From assembly GCF_052056485.1 (NCBI RefSeq), contig NZ_CP183948.1:6634001-6698000 (forward strand): a stretch of 64,000 bases of DNA, read 5' to 3'. Numbering within the stretch: position 1 is the first letter of the stretch; each line of letters starts with the position of its first letter. Made by a program: the position numbers and the translations under genes. This DNA comes from Paenibacillus_AQ nitricinens. GTDB taxonomy: Bacteria > Bacillota > Bacilli > Paenibacillales > Paenibacillaceae. Positions 8,412-16,086 of the stretch are shown here, piece by piece. The notes beneath the pieces were generated by a model, which saw only the letters and a program-made list of their open reading frames with translations, made no database searches and was not told where the DNA came from.

Positions 8412-8444
8412 ATTAAGGTTCAGTAAAGGTAATACTGATATAAT
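8412..8444 (+). promoter_or_regulatory. Putative response-regulator box and promoter of the two-component operon
   Basis: The 18-mer ATTAAGGTTCAGTAAAGG at 8412-8429 is followed by a perfect TATAAT at 8439-8444, starting 27 nt from the first base of the box. The poor -35 (AGGTTC) lies inside the box. Together with the matching box at 8236-8253 this points to autoregulation by the OmpR-type regulator encoded downstream. The rest of the 318-bp intergenic region (8172-8489) shows no gene. Confidence 0.6.
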
Positions 8445-8489
8445 GACCTCAATAACAAATACTCGTTTTATGTAGGGGATGGCAGAACC

Positions 8490-9167
8490 ATGAGAATATT
8501 AATCGTAGAAGACGAGCTTCATCTCGCCGAAGCCTTAACTCAAATATTAAAAAAACATAATTATTCGGTGGACGCAGTCCATGACGGTAGATCGGGTCTG
8601 GATTATGCACTGAGCGGAATTTATGATTTACTGCTGCTCGATATTATGCTGCCTGAGATGGATGGGGTTAGCGTCCTCAAGTCGCTGCGTAAGAAGGGGG
8701 TATCCACTCCCGTTATCTTGCTTACAGCAAAGGGTGAGATAACAGATATGGTCACTGGACTAGACTATGGGGCTGATGATTATATCGCCAAACCTTTTTC
8801 CTCGGAGATCCTACTGGCACGAATAAGGGCTGTACTAAGACGTAAAAACGAGGTTATTCCAGATGATGCTTTAAAGTTCGGGGATATTGAATTGAATACA
8901 TCGACTCTGAAGCTTACCGTAGGTGGCAAAGAGATCAAGCTGAATCTTAAGGAAAGTGAATTATTGGAGCTTCTGATTCTGAGGAAACAAGCCGTAACCT
9001 CCAAGGAACAAATTATTGAGAAGTTATGGGGGTTTGATTCGGAGGCAGAGCACAACAATGTAGAAGTGTATATTTCTTTTTTGAGAAAAAAATTGACCTT
9101 CTTAAATTCCACTGTACGCATTAGTACGATCAGAAATGTAGGGTATGTATTAGAGGTGACAGCCTAA
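8490..9167 (+). CDS. OmpR-family response regulator
   Basis: This 225-residue response regulator has a receiver domain (1-118) with acidic residues E7/D8, phospho-acceptor Asp51 (LLLLDIMLPEMDG), the LLTAK switch residue and the conserved lysine in AKPF near 101. A C-terminal winged-helix Trans_reg_C domain (about 130-222) binds DNA. The next gene overlaps its stop codon (TAATG) and encodes its kinase. The two direct-repeat boxes in the upstream spacer are the obvious candidates for its binding sites. These would make it autoregulatory and an activator of the divergent VTC/DUF4956/lipoprotein operon. The signal is unknown. Confidence 0.93.
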   Translation: MRILIVEDELHLAEALTQILKKHNYSVDAVHDGRSGLDYALSGIYDLLLLDIMLPEMDGVSVLKSLRKKGVSTPVILLTAKGEITDMVTGLDYGADDYIAKPFSSEILLARIRAVLRRKNEVIPDDALKFGDIELNTSTLKLTVGGKEIKLNLKESELLELLILRKQAVTSKEQIIEKLWGFDSEAEHNNVEVYISFLRKKLTFLNSTVRISTIRNVGYVLEVTA

Positions 9168-10441
9168 TGTTCACGAAGCTCAGAAATCGATTTCTTATTG
9201 TTAACCTAGTAACTATATCCGTAATAATGCTGGTGGCTTTCATCTCGATTTATGTCATTACGTACCAAGATGTCCAAAACAATATTCAGATGGATCTTCA
9301 CAGAATTATGGAGAACTACAAGTCTCCCGGCGGTGATGCAGGACGAATGGGCTCAACTAAGGGAAGTTCCCAGTTACCCCATGCTGATAATAAACGTATC
9401 GATAACGGAACTCCACCTCCGGAACGGTCTGTCTCATTTATGCTGAAGATAGATACAGCGTCGAACCTCATCGGGAAAGATTCCAAATTTACGATGGATG
9501 ATGATTTTTATACTACAGCTCTGCAAGAGGCTCTAAGTGCTGATAAAGATACCGGAAGGTTCACCTTGGACAGCAGCAAATGGATCTTCAACATCCAGCA
9601 TACGAATGATGGAGCGATGCTTGTATTTCTGGACATCACTGCCCAGCAGAAAATCCTCACCAATCTAATCTATACCTTCTCTGTAGTTGGCTCGGTGATG
9701 CTAATTATTTTATACTTCACAAGCCGGTTTTTCGCTAATCGGTCTATCGCACCGGTGAAGGAGGCTTTTAATAAACAGAAGCAGTTTATTGCCGATGCTT
9801 CCCATGAATTGAAGACGCCGTTGACCATTATTAACACCAATGCGGATGTTCTTCTCTCCAACAGTGATGATACTATTCACAATCAATCGAAGTGGCTGCA
9901 CTATATCAAGTCGGAAACAGAGAGAATGACCCGTCTGACCAATGATCTGCTATACCTAACCGAGATGGACGATTCCAGATCGACCCTGATCTATTCGAAA
10001 TTCAATTTGAGCGAAGCGGTTGAGAATATTATTTTAACAATGGAAGCTGTTATCTTCGAAAAGCATATTTCGCTTGAATATGACATTGAACCTAACCTGA
10101 TCGTGCTAGGGAATAGTGAACAAATTAAACAAGTGATTATGATCCTTTTAGACAACGCTGTAAAATATACGAATCCTAAAGGCTCAGTCACTTTATCCCT
10201 TAAAAACCACCATAATGATATGGTGTTATCGGTCACCAATACGGGTGAGGGCATTGCATCGGAGCACTTAGCGAGAATCTTTGACCGTTTCTACCGTACG
10301 AATGCTTCCCGAGCGCGTACACAAGGGGGTTATGGCCTAGGGCTGGCGATTGCCAAATCCATCGTTGAACAACATAAAGGAAAAATTTACGCCAAAAGCA
10401 CGGTCGGCGAATCCACCACCTTTTACGTTCATCTTTCATAA
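9167..10441 (+). CDS. Membrane sensor histidine kinase
   Basis: The 424-residue kinase has a transmembrane helix at about 9-32, an extracytoplasmic sensor of about 135 residues, and a second helix at about 166-187. The HisKA domain follows with phospho-acceptor His213 (FIADASHELKTPLT), then the HATPase_c domain with N-box (LLDNAVKYT), GEGIA and GLGLAIAK motifs. A recognisable HAMP domain is not evident; the second helix leads almost directly into HisKA. The sensor domain is rich in Gly/Ser/Pro and matches no family I know. The start codon overlaps the stop of the response regulator gene, so the two are cotranslated and form a cognate pair. Confidence 0.93.
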   Translation: MFTKLRNRFLIVNLVTISVIMLVAFISIYVITYQDVQNNIQMDLHRIMENYKSPGGDAGRMGSTKGSSQLPHADNKRIDNGTPPPERSVSFMLKIDTASNLIGKDSKFTMDDDFYTTALQEALSADKDTGRFTLDSSKWIFNIQHTNDGAMLVFLDITAQQKILTNLIYTFSVVGSVMLIILYFTSRFFANRSIAPVKEAFNKQKQFIADASHELKTPLTIINTNADVLLSNSDDTIHNQSKWLHYIKSETERMTRLTNDLLYLTEMDDSRSTLIYSKFNLSEAVENIILTMEAVIFEKHISLEYDIEPNLIVLGNSEQIKQVIMILLDNAVKYTNPKGSVTLSLKNHHNDMVLSVTNTGEGIASEHLARIFDRFYRTNASRARTQGGYGLGLAIAKSIVEQHKGKIYAKSTVGESTTFYVHLS

Positions 10442-10450
10442 CTAAAAGTA

Positions 10451-10494
10451 AAAAAAGACTCAATCCCTGTTATCATTAGGATTTGAGTCTTTTT
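10451..10494 (+). terminator. Intrinsic terminator
   Basis: A stem with one bulge pairs 10457-10466 with 10479-10489 and is followed by a six-T run. It ends the two-component operon. A run of As on the left side may allow it to work also for the minus-strand methyltransferase gene. Confidence 0.8.
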
Positions 10495-10523
10495 AATATG
10501 CTGATCATATACTATACTTCGCC

Positions 10524-11267
10524 TCAATAGACCTCGGTCTCATATTCAAAAAATACTTTATCATCCTGTTTATTTCGTTCAAATAGGTTCCTCAGCTCCG
10601 TCATCATACTCTCGAAACGTGGATCTCCGGGGGCTGGAATGTAGGAAGATGATCTCGCCCGTCCGCTTAATCCCTCGAAATCAAACACCTGCTGATTGCT
10701 AAAGTGCGCTACTTGCATCTGCCCTGCCTTAAAAAAGGAGCTAAGGATTTCAGGGGTAATGTTCTTATGATTAACCCCAGTGTAGTCGGTGCCGAAGGTT
10801 TGCACAAGCTGCTCATATTCCTCCAGGAATGGGGTACCGTAAGTACGCCGAGAATTCCATATCAGAACTGCCTTTCCACCCGGTTTAAGAATCCGCTTGA
10901 ATTCTAATTGCGCTGCGTCCCTATCAAACCAGTGAAACGCCTGGGCACATACGATAAAGTCTACAGACTGGTCTGGCAATTCTGTCTTCTCGGCAGACCC
11001 AGGCAATGCGCGAAAATGGTTATCCTTTGCGAGCATCTCCTCCGCAGCTGTACGCATTTCCGGATTTGGTTCAACGGCAGTCACACGACTCCCGCGCTCC
11101 AGAAGCAGTGCCGAAAATATTCCTGTTCCTGCGCCAATATCCGCAATATCACAATTCGGTTTTAGCCCAATCGTATTGTATAAATAATCAATGGCTTCTT
11201 TAGGGTAACTCGGGCGATATTTCACATACGAATCTACCCGATTTGAGAAACGTTCTTTGTTATTCAT
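10524..11267 (-). CDS. Class I SAM-dependent methyltransferase
   Basis: The 247-residue protein has a Methyltransf_11/25-type SAM-binding fold. Motif I is DIGAGTGIF near 43-51, the acidic residue after strand 2 is in AVEPNPE, and the post-motif stretch is VDFIVCAQAFHWF. The HWF segment is common in UbiE/YcgJ-like small-molecule methyltransferases. The substrate is not evident. It is 14 bp downstream of the papain-like gene on the same strand, with its GGGAG ribosome binding site in that gap, so the two are probably cotranscribed. Confidence 0.88.
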   Translation of the reverse strand: MNNKERFSNRVDSYVKYRPSYPKEAIDYLYNTIGLKPNCDIADIGAGTGIFSALLLERGSRVTAVEPNPEMRTAAEEMLAKDNHFRALPGSAEKTELPDQSVDFIVCAQAFHWFDRDAAQLEFKRILKPGGKAVLIWNSRRTYGTPFLEEYEQLVQTFGTDYTGVNHKNITPEILSSFFKAGQMQVAHFSNQQVFDFEGLSGRARSSSYIPAPGDPRFESMMTELRNLFERNKQDDKVFFEYETEVY

Positions 11268-11281
11268 CCCAATACTCTCCC

Positions 11282-11824
11282 TTAGCTTTTAGGTTCGTAC
11301 TCACTTAATTTGCCTCGATAAATCAGCTTCAGCCGATCGCTTTGCCGAAAATCATCCGGCGTTACGAGCGCGGGCAGCTTGTTCCATAGCTTAATGCCAG
11401 ACCTCTCCAGAATTTCCGCTACAAACTGTGAGCAGAAGTAGGAGTTGCTGAATTCGACAGGTTCTTTCAGTGCGATACCAATCACGCCGAGAATATTATA
11501 GAGGTACTTTTGCCGGCTTCGGATAAAGACTTTGAGTACCCGCTCCATTTTCTCCACTTCACGGGCTGTAACTTGAAGTTCATATAGAACACACGTCGTA
11601 TTTGGATATTTGCTGAACGTGCCCGTCTTAATATTCTCCTTCACGAACCCTCCGTTTAGAGGGTTGCTTGGGTGCTTTCTGCCAAAGCTATATAACTCGG
11701 AAAGCTCCCGATTAAAGGAGATCGAGGCATGATTATAAGGAGCTCTCGTGTAGCCTTGGATAAGCTTCGTAAAGAGCGTTCCGGTGTTCGTAAGCAAGAT
11801 AAAGACCGATGGATCATCTGCCAT
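11282..11824 (-). CDS. YiiX/NlpC-like permuted papain-fold protein
   Basis: The 180-residue protein has the layout of permuted papain-like (YiiX/YaeF, C92-type) enzymes: a His in YNHASISF near 32 and a Cys in YFCSQFVAEIL near 131, reversed relative to classic papains. Members are thought to be lipid- or peptide-directed amidases or acyl enzymes, but most have no assigned substrate. There is no signal peptide, so it should be cytoplasmic. It precedes the methyltransferase gene in a likely two-gene operon. Confidence 0.7.
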   Translation of the reverse strand: MADDPSVFILLTNTGTLFTKLIQGYTRAPYNHASISFNRELSELYSFGRKHPSNPLNGGFVKENIKTGTFSKYPNTTCVLYELQVTAREVEKMERVLKVFIRSRQKYLYNILGVIGIALKEPVEFSNSYFCSQFVAEILERSGIKLWNKLPALVTPDDFRQSDRLKLIYRGKLSEYEPKS

Positions 11825-11976
11825 TTACAATTTTCCCCTTATCAAGATTGAACGTTTCCTTCATAATAACATATGAACCCATTAATGGAATCTACTCTAC
11901 GACAAGTTGGTGATTAGCTATCGACCGCTCTCTATTAACGGTAATCCTGATTTTTGCGGCCTTATCGGCCATTCAC

Positions 11977-12834
11977 TTGATGTATGTAGTTATAGGCAAA
12001 TTACAGCCCAGTAAAGACTATACGGGTATCGGCTTCCGCATCAAAACCTGGTGGGGCATGCTTTTTATCTTTTGTTTAGCTACTCTCTTTAATCCAGTCG
12101 TCTCACTGTTGGCACTAATGGTGCTGACCTTCTTCGCACTCAAAGAATATTTCTCCATGATAAAGTCACGAAAATCCGACCGCAGATTATTTCTGTGGGC
12201 GTACTTATCCATTCCTCTACAGTTCTACTGGATTTATATCGAGTGGTACGGGATGTTTATTGTGTTTATTCCAGTCTATGTTTTCTTACTCCTACCGCTA
12301 CCTAGGCTTATTAATAAAGGGACCGTTGGCTTCCTGCGTAGTGTTAGTTCAACCCAGTGGGGATTAATGCTGATGGTTTTCGGACTTAGTCACTTAGCCT
12401 ATTTTCAATTTGCTACACCGGAGTATGGGGCGGGGCTTGTATTATTCCTAGTAGTGCTGACACAGCTGAATGATGTGGTCCACTATCTCGCATCCCTCTA
12501 TATGGGAAAGCGCAAAGTGGTCCCAACTGCCAACCCGTATTTGACCTGGGAAGGTTTTGCCTGTGCATTTGTCGTAACAACCGGGGTCTCCTATTTGATC
12601 TATCCCTACCTGACGCCGCTCAACCCAATTTTCGGTTTCCTGTCAGGCATGTTAATCAGTTTGAGCGGCTTCTTGGGTAGCTTAACGGTTTCCGTGCTGA
12701 AGCGAGATTTGCTCATCGGTGATGGTGATAAATTCGTAGCTTTAAAAGAAAGCTATTTAAGCCGTGTAGACAGCTTGACCTACACCTCGCCGGTCTTTTT
12801 CCATGTCATCCGTTATTTCTTCGATTTCATGTAA
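11977..12834 (+). CDS. CdsA-like phosphatidate cytidylyltransferase, 5' end uncertain
   Basis: The protein is a polytopic membrane enzyme of about 285 residues with the IKTWW, AYLSIPLQFYWIYIEWYGMF and C-terminal KRDLLIGDGDK...SRVDSLTY features of the CdsA/YnbB group. That group makes CDP-diacylglycerol from CTP and phosphatidate. The first ATG/TTG in frame (TTG 11977, ATG 11980) lacks a good ribosome binding site and cuts into a transmembrane helix. The same frame is open back to 11914 and encodes a plausible missing helix (LLTVILIFAALSAIHLM), but no ATG, GTG or TTG lies there. A -1 shift near 11912 would join it to an ATG at 11873. The real start is therefore unresolved, or the gene is frameshifted. 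Confidence 0.75.
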   Translation: MMYVVIGKLQPSKDYTGIGFRIKTWWGMLFIFCLATLFNPVVSLLALMVLTFFALKEYFSMIKSRKSDRRLFLWAYLSIPLQFYWIYIEWYGMFIVFIPVYVFLLLPLPRLINKGTVGFLRSVSSTQWGLMLMVFGLSHLAYFQFATPEYGAGLVLFLVVLTQLNDVVHYLASLYMGKRKVVPTANPYLTWEGFACAFVVTTGVSYLIYPYLTPLNPIFGFLSGMLISLSGFLGSLTVSVLKRDLLIGDGDKFVALKESYLSRVDSLTYTSPVFFHVIRYFFDFM

Positions 12835-12835
12835 A

Positions 12836-13894
12836 TTAGTTTTCTACAACGATTTTGGTCGCTTGGCCGATAGGTGGCAAGCTCTTGGTTAACATCGGAC
12901 CGTAGAACGCATACACTTTGTCACCTTTTTTCAGCTCACTTGTGGCAATCTTCTGATTATCTTTCGTGCCGAGAATAGTCGTAGTGTCTGTAGTATTTAG
13001 AACAATCGTCTCGAAGGAAGAATCACTGAGCTTATCGCCTTTAATTACAACGCGGGTCATGCCATTATCTGAAGAAGTAACCTCTTCGATCACGCCAACC
13101 GTTCCCAAGGTCTGCTGATCCGGAGCTTGGTCTTTCACAACAATCTTGATCGCGCCCGCCAATGGCGGCATGCTCATAGCCATGACCATACTGTGCTCAA
13201 CCTCGATGGACATGCCTAGCTGCAGATCAGCAAAGGTTAGCTTCTTATTATCAGCAGATACGATTTCCGTTTCATCAGAAATGCCTAAGCGAACGCCATG
13301 ACCATAGCCGTTGAGGCCGATTTCAGCATTTTGCTCGCCCTTATAGATACTAGTGATTGATCCTTGCTTGATCGTGTCTGAGGCAGTCTCTCCATTTCCT
13401 TGTTCCTTGGAATTAATCGATATGGTTCCAGTTGGTCCTGCGACTACTTCAAGCTCCAATACTTTTTCGAAGAAAGATAATGGAACATAGGTTTTACCGT
13501 TCTTTAGCTCTGGTACAGCACCTAGCGAATGAATTAATGTGCCATTACGGTAAGCATCTTTTGCAATTTGAAAGGATATCGACTGGCTTTCTTTCTCAAG
13601 GCCTAGCGATTGAAGGCTTTGAGTCCATGTTAACTTATATCCAAGCGCTTCCGTTGCTGTACGGATAGGGATCATAACTTCCTTACTTGAACCTACGTAT
13701 AGCGGAACATCGACTGGGGAGAAGCCGTTACCATCAATGACTAGCACATATTTTAGACCACCATAAGAATCCTGCGGCACTGAGGAATTAGCCGCTGGTG
13801 TGACTGGAGCTGGCTGGATTGGGGCAGCAGAGATGACGTTCGATGCTATGAGCGTGCCAGCCAGAACCGCTCCGATTACTTTGAATGTTTTCAT
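12836..13894 (-). CDS. Secreted copper amine oxidase N-terminal-type domain protein
   Basis: The 352-residue protein has a Sec signal peptide (MKTFKVIGAVLAGTLIASNV, cleavage near SAA). A copper-amine-oxidase N-terminal-like (stalk) domain follows at about 50-160, with the VDGNGFSPVDVPLYV... IPIRTATEALGY and YVPLSFFEKVL motifs typical of Paenibacillus surface proteins. The C-terminal half contains repeated beta-strand segments (SDETEIVSADNKKLTFADLQLGM; TTILGTKDNQKIATSELKKGDKV) that look like two related OB- or DUF5666-like units. No amine oxidase catalytic domain is present. An AGGAGG site precedes the ATG. Its stop lies 2 bp from that of the convergent CdsA-like gene. Confidence 0.85.
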   Translation of the reverse strand: MKTFKVIGAVLAGTLIASNVISAAPIQPAPVTPAANSSVPQDSYGGLKYVLVIDGNGFSPVDVPLYVGSSKEVMIPIRTATEALGYKLTWTQSLQSLGLEKESQSISFQIAKDAYRNGTLIHSLGAVPELKNGKTYVPLSFFEKVLELEVVAGPTGTISINSKEQGNGETASDTIKQGSITSIYKGEQNAEIGLNGYGHGVRLGISDETEIVSADNKKLTFADLQLGMSIEVEHSMVMAMSMPPLAGAIKIVVKDQAPDQQTLGTVGVIEEVTSSDNGMTRVVIKGDKLSDSSFETIVLNTTDTTTILGTKDNQKIATSELKKGDKVYAFYGPMLTKSLPPIGQATKIVVEN

Positions 13895-13986
13895 AGTGAA
13901 TTATACCTCCTGAGATGAATGAAATTGTGTTACTCTATCATTCTTGACGGGAGGTCCAGAACAAATGTTGCGATAAGATTGATCAC

Positions 13987-14733
13987 TCAGCCGTTCCATA
14001 AATGATCTTGGAGCGTCTTTGTCATGTTATCTCGCTGGCTGGCAAACTGTTTAAATCTATGTCCGTTCGCTCCAGAAGGATGAGGAAATCCCCATAAACA
14101 GCGGTGATCATCGAGCTTATCCTCAGATACCAACAGCTGAAGCATTTCCTCCACCGTTTTTCCTAAAGGAATAATTAAAGCTTGGCTCAGGATGCCCAGC
14201 TCCTGCTCTAACGACAATAATGCACATTCTCTAAGGAATGAATCTGATCGCAGCTTAGGATGTGCCCCACTATAATTTTTCTTCTCTACAAATACAGGAA
14301 AACGCAGTAAAGAGGTGGTATGCAAATTCGTTTGCTGCTCCTGAAACAATTGGTCACAAGAGGTAAGGTTCAAATACTGATGAAGGCCAAGTATATCTAG
14401 CATGCGAATTAACGTCCTCCTCATGGAGCCTGCGAATCTCGCCGCTTCTTTTGCTTTTCTGCATACCTCTTCATCTGAAAACCCGGCTTTCAACCCAATG
14501 ACTGCTTCTTGTATGGCTATTCTCATTTGTGTAAAACCGGGTGTTAGCCCGATAATAATCACCTTTGCAGAGGGATTGATGTATTCATTGTGGGGTGCAT
14601 AGTACATTTCAAGCTTCCCGCTTCGCTTCATTAGAAGCTCATCCACCTGCAGATCGTCTTTCGATAGCGCGGTTCCCTTCGGAAGAGAGAGCATCGCAGC
14701 TTTATACTGTTGTAAATGGTTAGAGATGAGCAT
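13987..14733 (-). CDS. Uracil-DNA-glycosylase-superfamily-like protein
   Basis: The 248-residue protein carries the two motifs expected of the UDG superfamily: a water-activating-type segment IIIGLTPGF near 60 and a C-terminal GFPHPSGANGHR resembling the HPS-x-R DNA intercalation motif. No iron-sulfur cysteine pattern of family 4/5 is visible. The exact base specificity cannot be inferred; many such proteins are annotated only as UDG-like. I start at the ATG at 14733, 5 nt after AGAGGTGG; a GTG at 14742 overlaps that site. It lies 20 bp downstream of the amidohydrolase gene on the same strand. Confidence 0.65.
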   Translation of the reverse strand: MLISNHLQQYKAAMLSLPKGTALSKDDLQVDELLMKRSGKLEMYYAPHNEYINPSAKVIIIGLTPGFTQMRIAIQEAVIGLKAGFSDEEVCRKAKEAARFAGSMRRTLIRMLDILGLHQYLNLTSCDQLFQEQQTNLHTTSLLRFPVFVEKKNYSGAHPKLRSDSFLRECALLSLEQELGILSQALIIPLGKTVEEMLQLLVSEDKLDDHRCLWGFPHPSGANGHRFKQFASQRDNMTKTLQDHLWNG

Positions 14734-14753
14734 GTCATCCACCTCTCATATCC

Positions 14754-15977
14754 CTATAATGATCCACTCACGAGACGCCCTTCGAACCATACCGCTTGAC
14801 GGTCCGCTCTTCTTGCTACTGCTTCGGCCGAGCAGCTGGCATGCAGTAACACAAAGCTTGCAGTGTTTCCTACTTTTGGCCATACCTGTTCACCCTTAAG
14901 ATTAAGAGGCGTTATCCCTCCTGTTATGAATCTAAGGGATTGCGATAGTGACCGTTCATCACTACACCCATATAACTCTGCGTACCGTCCCGCCTTCTCC
15001 AATTGATCTCCATTTCCAAAAGGAGACCAGTGATCCGTAAGGCTGTCTGTTGCCAGTTTCACTTGTACACCTTGGCTGTGCAGCATCGGTAATGGCATCA
15101 TCATTCTTCCAATAGGAACTGTGGATGCAATACCCATACCAAGTGATGCCATCCGTGTAGCCATTTCTTCTATTTCCTGCTGCGGAGCACCTGCGAACCA
15201 GAATGCGTGACTAACGGTCACCTTGCCCTGTAAGCCAGCTTCTTCTGTGAGATCAGCCAAACGCGACAATGTCTGTTTTCCTGCTTCTTTTCCATCATGT
15301 AAGTGAAGATCAATGCCAGCATTATTCATTACCGCTAGCTCGACCATGGTCTGGAGTGACTTCTCGATATCTCCATCCACGGAGTATGGATCGACACCAC
15401 CTACATAGGTTGCCCCCTCTGCCAGAGATTGCTTTACTAATTCAACAGAATTAGAGCGAAGCAGACCATGCTGCGGAAAAGCTACAATTTCAAATGAAAT
15501 TTTTCCGGAGAAGGTATCCAAAGCTTGCAGGGTTGCTTCTAAACGCTTCAGACCGCTGACAGGCTCAATATTACAATGACTACGCACATGTGTCGCACCG
15601 AAACGCTGTATAAGCGTCAAGATGCTCTCCGCTTGTTGTCTCGCCATAGGCAGCAGCTTAGGCAATAATACCTTCTCTTCCTCAATGCGTTCGAAGACAC
15701 CGGCCGCAGGCTTTACCGCTTTCCAGGGTCCAGCGAAATATGTTTTATCTAAATGGATATGCGCCTCCTCAAAAGAAGGAAGCATCAATAACCCTTTGCA
15801 GTCATATTTAGGTAGATGACTCTGAAGCTCTACGTCCGCTCCAACCACTTCTGAAATCTTATCTCCGTCAATTCGGATATGACAAACCTTCGTATCCGTA
15901 CCAACCACTTGTCCATCCTCAATAACATAACCCTGCTCTAATCTTATATTGGTTAACCAGTAAGAAGCATTCAACAT
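14754..15977 (-). CDS. Amidohydrolase, cytosine-deaminase-like
   Basis: The 407-residue metallohydrolase has the metal-binding EAHIHLDKTYF motif, then HVRSHCNIE, DLHLHDG (metal His pair) and LATDSLTDHW, in the order and spacing of cytosine deaminase / N-isopropylammelide-type amidohydrolases. These deaminate or hydrolyse amidic rings using one divalent metal. The true substrate is not deducible. I start at the ATG at 15977 (MLNASYWLTN), which has AAAGGATGGGG upstream; the longer frame to 16022 has no ribosome binding site. The UDG-like gene follows closely on the same strand. Confidence 0.85.
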   Translation of the reverse strand: MLNASYWLTNIRLEQGYVIEDGQVVGTDTKVCHIRIDGDKISEVVGADVELQSHLPKYDCKGLLMLPSFEEAHIHLDKTYFAGPWKAVKPAAGVFERIEEEKVLLPKLLPMARQQAESILTLIQRFGATHVRSHCNIEPVSGLKRLEATLQALDTFSGKISFEIVAFPQHGLLRSNSVELVKQSLAEGATYVGGVDPYSVDGDIEKSLQTMVELAVMNNAGIDLHLHDGKEAGKQTLSRLADLTEEAGLQGKVTVSHAFWFAGAPQQEIEEMATRMASLGMGIASTVPIGRMMMPLPMLHSQGVQVKLATDSLTDHWSPFGNGDQLEKAGRYAELYGCSDERSLSQSLRFITGGITPLNLKGEQVWPKVGNTASFVLLHASCSAEAVARRADRQAVWFEGRLVSGSL

Positions 15978-16086
15978 GCTACCCCATCCTTTTCTCAACG
16001 ATTTAATATAGGTGCGAACCACTTTATCCTAAATGGTACCATAGCCCTTCCTATATAAAAATGTTTGAAAGGTTTTTAGCATAAGA

